Positions 36,362-44,260 of a DNA stretch of 64,000 nucleotides are shown here, in pieces. The stretch comes from Candidatus Methanoplasma cognatum (GTDB lineage: Archaea; Thermoplasmatota; Thermoplasmata; Methanomassiliicoccales; Methanomethylophilaceae). Below the pieces are notes generated by a model, which ran no database searches, was not told where the DNA came from, and saw only the letters and a list, made by a program, of their open reading frames with translations. A program made the position numbers and the translations under genes. The number at the start of each line of letters is the position of its first letter. The stretch's first letter is position 1. The DNA is taken from the NCBI GenBank assembly GCA_009777615.1, contig WRLM01000002.1, positions 203,673 through 267,672 of the forward strand, in the 5' to 3' direction.

Positions 36362-36845
36362 GACGGTTCATCGCGGTCATGGTTTAAATCTCTCGCCTCA
36401 TCCTGCCGCGCTTTAGCCGTATCATACGACAGATGACAGAATTAACACGGTCAGCCGAGCACGGCCCCCGCGTCATACTTATAATCAAGCATACCTATGC
36501 TGAAGATCAGGAGGACGTAACGGTTCCCGAAAGGACCGGGTTCCTTACGGGAACCGCTCGCCTGTCGTTCAGGGAATATCAAGAATAATGACGGTCCTGA
36601 TACCGCCTATGACGACAGTTATCCGGACTTTACCGGATGGTTGTCGCATAAGTATATGTCTCCTACCGGGTCGGTTCCGGGTTCGCCGGGTTTGAAGTGG
36701 TCGGCGAATCCGAACTGCCCAACTACCGGCGTCTCTCGCTATGTCAGCCTTTTTAAAACAGACTCGTGTTAACTGTAGCATAACTCGGGGACGGACACCG
36801 GCGTCCGGCCGCCAACAGTTTATACGCACAATGAGGGGGTACCGC
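36362..36845. other. Structured intergenic region upstream of the Ubl operon
   Basis: This 480-base gap has no convincing gene. It holds several hairpins, the best being CGGTTCCCG/CGGGAACCG (36521-36556). ATCCGG/CCGGAT is another, near 36613-36630. TATA-like sequences lie at about 36748-36756 (TTTTTAAAA) and 36819-36824 (TTTATA). The second fits transcription starting near the E1 GTG codon. A non-coding RNA is possible but unproven. Confidence 0.45.
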
Positions 36846-37613
36846 GTGAAAGCAAGGGAATACGACGCCGACCGGTTCGACAGGATGAAAAGGATAGGCT
36901 GGCTCGACATCGAAAAGATACGGACATCCAGATGCCTGGTGGCGGGCGCGGGCGCGCTGGGGAACGAGGTCATAAAATGTATGCTGCTGGCGGGATTCGG
37001 TGACATCACCGTCGCGGATATGGACCGCATCGTCCCGTCCAACCTCAGCAGATGCGTATTCTTCAGAGAGGCCGACGCAGGAAGGAATAAAGCGGAGGCC
37101 GTAGCGGAAAGGGCGTCCGAGCTCCACTCAGGAACAAAGATAACTCCCTTTACATCAATGATACAGGAACTGGAGGACTGGGATTTCGACATCGTGATGG
37201 GATGTCTCGACAACATATCCGCCAGACTCCACGCCAATTCCCATGCGAGATACCACAGGATACCGTACATAGACGGCGCCACGGACGGTTTCAGAGGTAA
37301 GGTACAGGTCGTGTTCGAAAGCGGGCCGTGTCTTGAATGCGGGATGAACAGCTCCCACATGAAGCTGATGGACGAAAGGTTCTCCTGCACCGGAGGAGGC
37401 ACAATTTTCGTGCCTAAACTGGCGGCGGAGATAACGACAACGTCGGTGATCGCGGCCGTGCAGGTAAGGGAAGCGATGAAAATATTATCAGGTAAGAGGG
37501 AGTTGAGTATCATGAATGTCATGTACTACGACGGGATGTCGGGAACTATGCAGTATCTCGAGATCCCGGAGGATCGTAACTGTTCGAATCACTATACGGA
37601 GGAATTGAAATGA
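36846..37613 (+). CDS. E1-like ubiquitin-activating enzyme (ThiF/UBA3 type)
   Basis: The 255-residue adenylating enzyme should activate the C-terminus of the adjacent ubiquitin-like protein. The ATP site is GAGALGNE (34-41) with D58/D60, R69, K82 and D122. CLEC (162-165) and CSNH (246-249) may form a zinc site. FSCTGGG places a cysteine (C181) where eukaryotic UBA3 has its catalytic one, and GATDGFRGKVQVV resembles UBA3's GGTEGFKGNARVI. GTG 36846 follows GAGGGGGT by five bases; ATG 36831 is an alternative. MoeB/ThiF for cofactor synthesis is the alternative role, made unlikely by the E2 and JAMM neighbours. Confidence 0.88.
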   Translation: MKAREYDADRFDRMKRIGWLDIEKIRTSRCLVAGAGALGNEVIKCMLLAGFGDITVADMDRIVPSNLSRCVFFREADAGRNKAEAVAERASELHSGTKITPFTSMIQELEDWDFDIVMGCLDNISARLHANSHARYHRIPYIDGATDGFRGKVQVVFESGPCLECGMNSSHMKLMDERFSCTGGGTIFVPKLAAEITTTSVIAAVQVREAMKILSGKRELSIMNVMYYDGMSGTMQYLEIPEDRNCSNHYTEELK

Positions 37614-37852
37614 CCGTCAGAATTACCGTGGTCAACACGCTGAACAGCTCATCCATAAGGATGGAACTGGAGTCATATGAGTCTGTGGAAGATATAATCG
37701 ACACCGCCGCTGAGTATTGGGGGAAGGATGCCGGCGCCTATGTTCTCAGAAAAGGATCGAAACTCCTCAACAAGAGCCAGAGCATAGATGAGATAAACCT
37801 CAGAGATGACGACGTCATTGAGATGATCCCGGACCCGGAAGGCGGAAGCTGA
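37610..37852 (+). CDS. Ubiquitin-like beta-grasp protein ending GGS
   Basis: The 80-residue protein has a beta-grasp pattern: two N-terminal strands, the helix SVEDIIDTAAEYWG, then strands ending DDDVIEMIPDPEGGS. The tail has the diglycine (G78-G79) needed for activation plus one serine, so it probably needs trimming by the JAMM protease before use. Its ATG overlaps the E1 stop (ATGA) and has a GGAGG site. SAMP/MoaD-type roles are possible, but the E2 gene next door favours conjugation. Confidence 0.85.
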   Translation: MTVRITVVNTLNSSSIRMELESYESVEDIIDTAAEYWGKDAGAYVLRKGSKLLNKSQSIDEINLRDDDVIEMIPDPEGGS

Positions 37853-37853
37853 G

Positions 37854-38339
37854 ATGGGCCTGGTAAAACCTGTGCTGATAAAGAGGATCAACAATGAGAT
37901 CCTCGGCCTTAACGATCACCTGAGGATAAGGATCCCCCCGGTGCCGGAGAACGCGGGATTCCCGATCGAGATAAGCATATCGCTCAAAAACACTCCCGCA
38001 AGGATATCCAGGGACGAGATAGGCAACGATCATGTCTTTGCCATTGTGGTGTCAGACAACTATCCGTACGAAAGGCCGAGGGCAAGGTGGATGACCCCCA
38101 TATTCCATCCGAACATAATGATGCCAGGCGACGGCGGATTCGTCTGCGTGAAGACGCTTGACAACTGGTCATTCGGGTCGTCGCTCCTTTCTTTTGTTAA
38201 GGGGGTGGAACAGCTGATCTCAGACCCGAATCCGATGAACCCCTACGGCACGGACTCCTGCATGGAAGCGGCGAAGTGGTATGTCAAGAACAAGCCGAAG
38301 TTCGAAGCCAAAGTAAGGTACGGTGAGCACGACGCCTAA
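37854..38339 (+). CDS. E2-like ubiquitin-conjugating enzyme
   Basis: The 161-residue protein has the whole UBC core. YPYERPRARWMTPIFHPNI gives the HPN motif at 85-87, and GGFVCVKTLDNWS places the thioester cysteine at C98 and the conserved tryptophan at 105. SDPNPMNPYG matches the eukaryotic DPNP-P segment. The HPN-to-Cys loop is about three residues longer than in UbcH5. It starts one base after the Ubl stop. It is predicted to carry the Ubl as a thioester to a lysine target. Confidence 0.9.
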   Translation: MGLVKPVLIKRINNEILGLNDHLRIRIPPVPENAGFPIEISISLKNTPARISRDEIGNDHVFAIVVSDNYPYERPRARWMTPIFHPNIMMPGDGGFVCVKTLDNWSFGSSLLSFVKGVEQLISDPNPMNPYGTDSCMEAAKWYVKNKPKFEAKVRYGEHDA

Positions 38340-38832
38340 GATAATCTCCTCGGACGCGCCAGACATAGAATTCAGGACAAGGCCGGTGAAAGGCGTGTCA
38401 CTTTACATCACCGAAGGGACGATAGCGTCAATGACGGACCATGCGGATGCGGGATATCTGGAAAACAAAGAGGTGATGGGCCTGCTGATAGGACACATTC
38501 TGAAAGATGAGGGCGGCATTTACGTGAGGGTAACGGATACGGCCACGTCCGGCCTGGATGCGGATGAGGCGAGCGTAAGGTTCAGCAGGGATGCCATAGA
38601 GGATCTGTTCGATTCTATCGACAAGTGCGAAGGGGATGCGGTGGTAGGATGGTATCACTCGCATCTCGGGATAGGGTGTTATCTTTCGGACATAGACATA
38701 AGGACACATACGGGCATATTCGGTAACGAGACAGGGTTTGCCGTTGTGATCGACCCGTCCGATTCCACTCTGGCAGCATTCTCATGCATAGGCGGCGAAC
38801 CGCAGAAGGTCCCGATGATAATCCTGACGTGA
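38323..38832 (+). CDS. JAMM/MPN+ metalloprotease (Rpn11-like deubiquitinase)
   Basis: The 169-residue protein has a complete JAMM zinc site: E50 in NKEVMGLLIG and H112, H114, S122 and D125 in GWYHSHLGIGCYLSDID. The insert GIGCYLS closely resembles the GFGCWLS of eukaryotic Rpn11/CSN5 rather than the shorter bacterial form. It should remove the Ubl from targets and probably trim its terminal serine. GTG 38323 overlaps the E2 end by 17 bases. It is the last gene of the operon and converges on the SIS gene. Confidence 0.9.
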   Translation: MSTTPKIISSDAPDIEFRTRPVKGVSLYITEGTIASMTDHADAGYLENKEVMGLLIGHILKDEGGIYVRVTDTATSGLDADEASVRFSRDAIEDLFDSIDKCEGDAVVGWYHSHLGIGCYLSDIDIRTHTGIFGNETGFAVVIDPSDSTLAAFSCIGGEPQKVPMIILT

Positions 38833-39360
38833 TCATACCCATATGGCATGTCTTTTCCGCATGTCCTCTTCCGTGACGTTAAGCCTTTTCATCAGCTCCG
38901 GTATTATGCAGTCGAAGAAGAAGAGCACTGTATCCTCGAATATCGTACCGAGCGGAGCCAGTACCGGATCCATCGCATCCTTCTCGATCTTAAGGAGGAT
39001 GGTGGTGTTCGATGCCGCCGCAAGCCTGCTTGTCGCCGACGACGTCAGCGACACGACGTGTGAGCCGATGCGCCTGGCGATCTCCGCCGTCTGGACGACC
39101 GACATCGTACGGCCGGTGTTCGAAACAAGTATCGTAAGGTCGTTCTTCCCGATTATCGGAGTGGTCATGTCGCCCACGAAATGGACCTTCAATCCGATCT
39201 GGACCATCCTGACCGAGAACAGCTGTCCGATGAGGCCGGACCTGCCGGAGCCGTAGACGAATATCTTCTCCTTTGAAATGATAAGATCGATAAGGGTATC
39301 CCAGTCCTCTCCGGGTATCGAATACACCACGGCTTTGCAGCGTTCTTTCAGGTAATCCAT
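38833..39360 (-). CDS. SIS-domain protein (6-phospho-3-hexuloisomerase-like)
   Basis: The 175-residue sugar isomerase domain has IFVYGSGRSGLIGQLFSVRMVQIGLKVHFVGD and LVSNTGRTMSV, both close to HxlB/PHI. A C-terminal helix with MKRLNVTEEDMRKRHAIW ends as in that family. It may act in ribulose-monophosphate pentose supply. ATG at 39360 follows AGGA; a TTG at 39393 would extend it. The upstream TIM-barrel gene is 16 bases away. Confidence 0.8.
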   Translation of the reverse strand: MDYLKERCKAVVYSIPGEDWDTLIDLIISKEKIFVYGSGRSGLIGQLFSVRMVQIGLKVHFVGDMTTPIIGKNDLTILVSNTGRTMSVVQTAEIARRIGSHVVSLTSSATSRLAAASNTTILLKIEKDAMDPVLAPLGTIFEDTVLFFFDCIIPELMKRLNVTEEDMRKRHAIWV

Positions 39361-39376
39361 CGTTTCCTGCAAGGTC

Positions 39377-40417
39377 TCATTCCTCTGCGGCAACGGCCAT
39401 TTCCGCTTTTCTCTTTTCCTTCAGCGCCCTGGCGACCCTTTTGCTCAAGACCCTCTCGTTGATGATCCTCATGTACATGGCGTCATGTTCCAGCAGAGGC
39501 GATGCGGATATTATCGTCGCTTCCGGCTTGAGGTCGCAGAGCGCCTCCGCCAGAGGCTCGAACCTCAGGTCCCCCTTCTTTATCGGAGTAAGCCTTTTTT
39601 CGTTCCCGTCGCTGTATTCGACGCCGGCGAAGGCCGTGTGGATCATGTCCTTGCAATATGGTTCGACCTGCTGCAGAAGCTCAAGGAAGTCCTCCGATTC
39701 CATCAGAGAGCCGTTGGTCCTCGAATGGTGGTGGGGGAAGTTGATCACCGGAACGACCCCGTCAATGGAGTCGCAGAGGTCCAGCACCTGGTCCAGCGAG
39801 CCGTATACCGATTGATGGCCGGTTATCTCCACGCCGAGTTTCGGCCTGATCCTGTTGTCTTTCCACCAATCCATTATCGCCGCGACGTTCTCTTCGATGT
39901 TGGCATCTATCTCCTCTTCGGGAAGCTTTCCCGTGTAAAGGCCCAGGTTGGTGACCACGACATCTCCGTCAAGGGCGTTCACGATGGTCGCCGCCCTTCT
40001 TATGCTGTCGATGCACGATCCGGTCAGCTCGTTGTTCGAACCCAGGTCCATATAGTATGGGGTGTGCAGCGATATGTTAACGTCCAGTCTCTTTGCTATG
40101 TTCCCGATGCCGTAAAGTTCGCCGAAATTGTTGGTTATTCCTGACGACATATAGATGAGGCCGTCTTCTTCCTCTATGACGGTCTCCGGATCGGATATCA
40201 GCTCACCCCCCCTCTCCAGCTCTATGACAAAGCCGTCTGTGACATCTCTGATCCTGATGCCCACTTCCTCCTCGTTCGGATATCTTCCGTACACACCCGC
40301 CCTCACCATCTGGATCCCGAGAGCGTTAAGGCTCAGGTTGTGCACGTCCTCTATCCCGTCTTTCAGTGTTCGCCCTTTACAGGACAATGGTATTCCGGCC
40401 GGTCCGAATCTTATCAG
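39377..40417 (-). CDS. TIM-barrel AP-endonuclease-2/xylose-isomerase-like protein (CTG start proposed)
   Basis: The product resembles archaeal endonuclease-IV-like TIM barrels, with metal-type residues in SLHTPYYMDLG, LGVEITG, FPHHHSR and HTAFAGVEY. The first usual start is TTG 40387. In-frame upstream codons encode IRFGPAGIPLSCKGRT, the typical family N-terminus. CTG at 40417 stands in the initiator position three bases after GGTGAT, giving 346 residues. Whether it cuts abasic DNA or acts on sugars is unknown. Confidence 0.8.
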   Translation of the reverse strand: MIRFGPAGIPLSCKGRTLKDGIEDVHNLSLNALGIQMVRAGVYGRYPNEEEVGIRIRDVTDGFVIELERGGELISDPETVIEEEDGLIYMSSGITNNFGELYGIGNIAKRLDVNISLHTPYYMDLGSNNELTGSCIDSIRRAATIVNALDGDVVVTNLGLYTGKLPEEEIDANIEENVAAIMDWWKDNRIRPKLGVEITGHQSVYGSLDQVLDLCDSIDGVVPVINFPHHHSRTNGSLMESEDFLELLQQVEPYCKDMIHTAFAGVEYSDGNEKRLTPIKKGDLRFEPLAEALCDLKPEATIISASPLLEHDAMYMRIINERVLSKRVARALKEKRKAEMAVAAEE

Positions 40418-40564
40418 GGTATCACCAACTGCGACATGTGAATGCTGGAGACTATTAAATAGGTGCGCACACGAATGTTCTTCCTATAATAAAAAGAAAA
40501 GCCAAGATAGTTTTATAAACAACCTCCCCATACGACGGTTACCCAATGTCGGGAGAGTCAGAAA

Positions 40565-40927
40565 ATGAGTGAAAGCTTCAAAACGAATCCCTACCTCATT
40601 GCCTTGATATCAGACCTCAAGGCAAAGACGAGGGAGAACGGAGCTGCCATCTGGCGAGACATAGCGCTTAGGCTTGAGAAACCGAAAAGGAACTGGGCCG
40701 AAGCAAACCTCAGCAAACTTGAAAGGTATGCGAAGGACGGGGACACTGTGATCGTCCCCGGAAAAGTTCTCGCCGCAGGCAGCGTAACAAAGAAGATGAC
40801 AGTGGCAGCATACAGTTTCTCGGATGCCGCAGCGGCGGGCATAACCGCCGCCGGAGGAAGGACGTTGACAATAAGGGAGCTCATGGAAACCAATCCAGAG
40901 GGTTCCAATGTGAGGATCATGAGGTGA
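40565..40927 (+). CDS. rpl18e: 50S ribosomal protein L18e
   Basis: The 120-residue protein matches L18e/L15-like: NPYLIALISDLKAKTRENGAAIWRDIALRLEKPKR, then VIVPGKVLAAG and AAAAGITAAGGRTLTI. It starts the L18e-L13-S9-RpoN operon, conserved in archaea. Confidence 0.95.
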   Translation: MSESFKTNPYLIALISDLKAKTRENGAAIWRDIALRLEKPKRNWAEANLSKLERYAKDGDTVIVPGKVLAAGSVTKKMTVAAYSFSDAAAAGITAAGGRTLTIRELMETNPEGSNVRIMR

Positions 40928-40932
40928 TATGA

Positions 40933-41358
40933 ATGGTTACGGTCATTGATGCAAAAGGACTGATCCACGGCAGGCTTGCCAGCAATGTCGCCGAAATGAT
41001 CATGGGCGGGGAAGAGGTAGTGATCCTCAATGCGGAAGCAATTGTGATAACGGGTCGGAAAGAGATCGTATTCGCCGACTTCAAAGCAAAGGTCGACCGC
41101 GGAGACACCACGAAGAGGAAAGGACCCTTCTATCCCCGCAGGGCGGATCTGCTTTTCAAGCGCTGCGTCAGAGGTATGATACCTTGGAAGACGAGCAGCG
41201 GAAGGGACGCATACAGGAGGCTCCACGTGTTCGTGGGGACGCCTAAGCAGTTCGAATCATGCGACAAACTGAGGCCCGAAGAGGCAGACAGAGAGATCAC
41301 CGGCAAATACACAACCCTGGGAGCCGTCTCAAAATTCCTGGGATCCAACGTGAGATGA
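40933..41358 (+). CDS. rpl13: 50S ribosomal protein L13
   Basis: The 141-residue protein has VIDAKGLIHGRLASNVAEMI, FYPRRADLLFKRCVRGMIPWKTSSGRDAYRRLHVF and the final KYTTLGAVSKFLG. These are standard archaeal L13 features. It lies between L18e and S9 with gaps of a few bases. Confidence 0.96.
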   Translation: MVTVIDAKGLIHGRLASNVAEMIMGGEEVVILNAEAIVITGRKEIVFADFKAKVDRGDTTKRKGPFYPRRADLLFKRCVRGMIPWKTSSGRDAYRRLHVFVGTPKQFESCDKLRPEEADREITGKYTTLGAVSKFLGSNVR

Positions 41359-41362
41359 TCTC

Positions 41363-41761
41363 ATGGAGCACGTAAATACAAGCGGAAAAAGAAAGACTGC
41401 GATCGCGAGAGCGACCGTCAAAGAGGGTACCGGCAGGGTGACGATCAACAAAGTGCCTCTGGAAACATACGGCCCGGAACTGGCAAGACTCAAGATCCAG
41501 GAGCCTCTGGGTCTTGTGCCCGAGAAGGCGTCCGGAGTGGACATAGCGGTGCTTGTCAACGGAGGAGGAGTGATGGGTCAGGCCGCAGCGGCAAGGACCG
41601 CGATAGCGAGAGGCCTGGTCGACTTCTACAAAGACGAAGAGATGGAAGCGGTGTTCAGAGCGTACGACAGAACGCTCATCATCAACGATGACAGAAGGAA
41701 GCTTCCCAAGAACCCCCTCGGACACGGCGCCCGCGCCAAGAAGCAGAAGTCATATCGTTAA
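41363..41761 (+). CDS. rps9: 30S ribosomal protein S9
   Basis: The 132-residue protein shows GKRKTAIARATVKEGTGRVTIN, GGGVMGQAAAARTAIARGLVDF and the C-terminal arm ending KKQKSYR that reaches the decoding site. It is spaced four bases from L13. Confidence 0.97.
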   Translation: MEHVNTSGKRKTAIARATVKEGTGRVTINKVPLETYGPELARLKIQEPLGLVPEKASGVDIAVLVNGGGVMGQAAAARTAIARGLVDFYKDEEMEAVFRAYDRTLIINDDRRKLPKNPLGHGARAKKQKSYR

Positions 41762-41770
41762 GGTGATATC

Positions 41771-41962
41771 ATGATAATACCGGTGAGATGTTTCACATGC
41801 GGAAAGGTGGTCGGAAGCGCGTACCCCGAGTATGTCAAGCGCGTAGGCATGGGAGAGAACCCCAAGGATGTCCTGAACAGCCTCGGGTTCGAGAGATACT
41901 GCTGCCGCAGGATGATCGTATCCCATGCGGACCTCATCGGAGAGATAGCGCCTCTCGGATAA
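41771..41962 (+). CDS. rpoN: RNA polymerase subunit N
   Basis: The 63-residue Rpb10 homologue has the zinc motif CFTCGK and the diagnostic CC pair in [10 protein letters not shown]. It is the last gene of the ribosomal operon, 9 bases after S9, and is followed by tRNA-Pro. Confidence 0.97.
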   Translation: MIIPVRCFTCGKVVGSAYPEYVKRVGMGENPKDVLNSLGFERYCCRRMIVSHADLIGEIAPLG

Positions 41963-41984
41963 ACCATTTAACAAAACCAATTAA

Positions 41985-42057
41985 GGGCCCGTGGGGTAGC
42001 TTGGTATCCTTGTAGCTTGGGGTGCTATTGACTCCAGTTCAAATCTGGGCGGGCCCA
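41985..42057 (+). tRNA. tRNA-Pro (GGG)
   Basis: The acceptor stem is GGGCCCG/CGGGCCC with discriminator A. The anticodon arm TAGC-TTGGGGT-GCTA gives anticodon GGG at 42019-42021. The T-arm is TCCAG-TTCAAAT-CTGGG. There is no intron, and CCA is not encoded as a whole. Confidence 0.92.
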
Positions 42058-42255
42058 CCTTACTCTATATCCAGCACATCAATTTTGAAATCCAATAACA
42101 TCTTTGACCGTCGTTTTCGGCATTCGTTTTTCTGTTATTGAACGCTCTATCTCATTACTTTAACTTTTTAATTTTTAGAACACCTGCTACAAATAATGGC
42201 TAGCATTTAGAAAAGTATGAAGTTAAGGTTTGTGTTAAGAAGTTTAGAATCGCCA

Positions 42256-43260
42256 TCACTCCATGGCGACATTGAATGAAGTTTCGGCAATGAGCTTGCA
42301 GTACTCTGACAGCCTTTTCGCGCTGAACAGCACCAAGTCTCTGGGAGTTATTGACAGACAGTCTGTCAACACGGCCGTTTTCGAGGCTTTGCAGGTCATC
42401 TCCATTATCAGATCGGATTCCTTTACCATCTTCTCGGCCAGTTCCATATCTTTGTCGACCCAGCTTTTCACAGCGTTCGTCAGGAGTTCTATGGCCTTCA
42501 TTCCGTAGTCGTACGTATCCCGGTCTATCTTGGTGAAGGTGCAGTCATTTTCTGACATTTTCATGAGGTATTTAGACACCACAATTATATGATCGCCTAT
42601 TACCTCCAAGATCCTGGTCAGAGAAAGGCAGGCGGTCAGCTCAGGCAGCGGGAGACCCAATCTGCTGGAAGTCGAAAGACTCTTCTGACATATGTTGCAC
42701 TGCCTGGCTATAAGCCAGTAGATCCTGTCTATCTCCACGTCTCTGGATTTCATGTCCGCTATGATATCGAGGTTGCCGGTGTAGGCGGCCTCGTACATAT
42801 CATGTATCATCCCTTTGATCAACAGCTTCATCCTTTCAATTGTTTTCTTCGGCTCTATGGCTTTGTGTTCCAAGAGGTCCGAGATAAGCACATGCGTATC
42901 GTCAGCTTCGACTATCTCAAGACCGATGGCGGTCTGTACGAAGTTGGCGATCGCACCTGATACTGCACTCGGAATAGGATGCTCCGTTGTGATCAACATA
43001 GATGTATGTCCCGCGATATATGCGCCTATAAGCTGCCTGTTCAGGAATCCGCGGTCTTTGATCTTCGTAGCATCGATTGTCTTTGTGCAGCGCTTGGGTA
43101 CCGGGGCATTGCCCTTGGGATACAATGTCAAGCTGCCGTCCGGTTGCGACTGAACACCTACTGTATCGTTTTTGTTCAGCCCAACCGAATTTGCCCATTC
43201 TTTCGGAAGGGTTATCATGAATGACGACCCTCCCGTTATCTGTACACGCCTTACGTCCAT
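42256..43260 (-). CDS. PhoU-like regulator with AbrB-type N-terminus
   Basis: The 334-residue protein begins with a SpoVT/AbrB-like DNA-binding domain (VRRVQITGGSSFMITLPKEWANSVGLNKNDTVGV). Two PhoU-type helical repeats follow (RMKLLIKGMIHDMYEA and later YDYGMKAIELL...VDKDMELAEKM). Archaeal proteins of this form control phosphate uptake; metal-binding acidic patches are expected. A TGTACATGTACA palindrome lies 12 bases upstream of the start codon, possibly its operator. No pst transport genes are adjacent. Confidence 0.85.
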   Translation of the reverse strand: MDVRRVQITGGSSFMITLPKEWANSVGLNKNDTVGVQSQPDGSLTLYPKGNAPVPKRCTKTIDATKIKDRGFLNRQLIGAYIAGHTSMLITTEHPIPSAVSGAIANFVQTAIGLEIVEADDTHVLISDLLEHKAIEPKKTIERMKLLIKGMIHDMYEAAYTGNLDIIADMKSRDVEIDRIYWLIARQCNICQKSLSTSSRLGLPLPELTACLSLTRILEVIGDHIIVVSKYLMKMSENDCTFTKIDRDTYDYGMKAIELLTNAVKSWVDKDMELAEKMVKESDLIMEMTCKASKTAVLTDCLSITPRDLVLFSAKRLSEYCKLIAETSFNVAME

Positions 43261-43272
43261 GGTTCTACATTA

Positions 43273-43284
43273 TGTACATGTACA
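43273..43284. promoter_or_regulatory. Palindrome TGTACATGTACA before the phoU-like gene
   Basis: A perfect 12-base dyad sits 12 bases upstream of the start codon and beside AT-rich promoter sequence. An operator for the AbrB-type domain is a guess from position. Confidence 0.5.
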
Positions 43285-43729
43285 ATATAATAATATCTAT
43301 ATCTACAAACTATAAAATATAGGTAATATATATTTAAATCCTGTAATTCTTTTTACTTGAAAGGAGGACATACACAGACAAAAACGAAAATAATTAGTAA
43401 TATATTGTGAAGATATTCTTGAATATAACGGGGTATGCTGGCTAAAATATGGAGTATGCAAGTTGATACAATGGGCATGATTTTGTGCCCCAGGTAGGTT
43501 TTATTAAATATGGAGGTTTTTCTAGAGAATCTATCTATAAATGATGATTTAAGGGCGACGTATACGCTGTAGAGTGGTATTTTTCACTATTGGAGGCTAT
43601 ATATGGATTATGTATCAAACAGGCACTAAATATACCAAATGAATACAGAATGAAGTATAGAGGAACAGTAAGACGACCGCACCGGGCAGAGATCTGCTCT
43701 ATAGTATGAAACAATGGTCAAGTAGGGAG

Positions 43730-43780
43730 CGGGCCCATCCGGATTCGAACCAAAGCCAACGGCGCACCCGAGCCGCGACG
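43730..43780 (-). pseudogene. tRNA-like 3' fragment (possible decayed tRNA-Pro or attachment site)
   Basis: On the minus strand a T-arm TTTGG-TTCGAAT-CCGGA is followed by TGGGCCC and a discriminator-like G. This is very close to the 3' end of the intact tRNA-Pro(TGG) at 44261-44333. A weak anticodon-arm-like segment with CTCGGGT precedes it, but no matching 5' acceptor GGGCCCA or D-arm is found. It may be a dead tRNA-Pro(CGG) or a tRNA-end duplication left by an integrated element. Confidence 0.5.
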
Positions 43781-43843
43781 ACGCCGTGCTGCAGTCAGCA
43801 AGTCTCGTTCTGCCTGATCTCCCTGAGGGCTATGCGCCTGATA

Positions 43844-44161
43844 TCAAACTTCGTAGACGAGTCTTCTGTCGCGTAACATCTCTTTCATGAAGTTTTCTTT
43901 GATGTGCGGATCTTCGGTGATGATATCCACTCCGGTTCCGAGAGCTTCCTCAAGATCATTCATAAGGCCGCCCAGCCCCATCAGGCTGCGGATGCGCCCC
44001 GGCATGATGTAGAAGTCATAGTCGCTTTCCTCGCCATTATCTCCGCGGGCTCTTGAACCGAACAGATATATTCTTTCAACTCCCCGTTTTTCAGCTATGG
44101 GTGCAACTATATCGCACAATTCTTCAAATGTGAGATTACATTTTGTCTCTGCTGAACCCAT
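43844..44161 (-). CDS. Minimal nucleotidyltransferase (MNT/MntA-like)
   Basis: The 105-residue protein has the polymerase-beta motif GSRARGDNGEESDYDFYI with its aspartate pair, and a later acidic position in GTGVDIITEDP. Such proteins often act as antitoxins that AMPylate HEPN toxins, but no HEPN gene adjoins this one. ATG 44161 or 44170 are plausible starts; the frame extending to 44308 runs through the tRNA and is rejected. Confidence 0.82.
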   Translation of the reverse strand: MGSAETKCNLTFEELCDIVAPIAEKRGVERIYLFGSRARGDNGEESDYDFYIMPGRIRSLMGLGGLMNDLEEALGTGVDIITEDPHIKENFMKEMLRDRRLVYEV

Positions 44162-44260
44162 GCAGAACATATCGGCTGAATACTCTATAACGGTTTTTAT
44201 AACAAGGATCCGTAACAGCATGCATTCCTGACAAGTGTTTTGAGCAAGGACTGGCGGGAG

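Larger units (their letters stand above)
43261..43843. other. AT-rich intergenic region with palindrome and tRNA-like fragment
   Basis: This 580-base stretch has no supportable gene. It contains the perfect palindrome TGTACATGTACA (43273-43284) upstream of the phoU-like gene. A long AT-rich part follows, and a tRNA 3'-half-like sequence lies at 43730-43780, listed separately. Confidence 0.5.

Noticed and set aside
36846..37852. Ordinary MoeB/MoaD or ThiF/ThiS cofactor-sulfur pair
   Set aside because: The next two genes encode an E2 with HPN and cysteine and a JAMM protease, and the E1 has a UBA3-like FSCT cysteine. A cofactor role would not need them.
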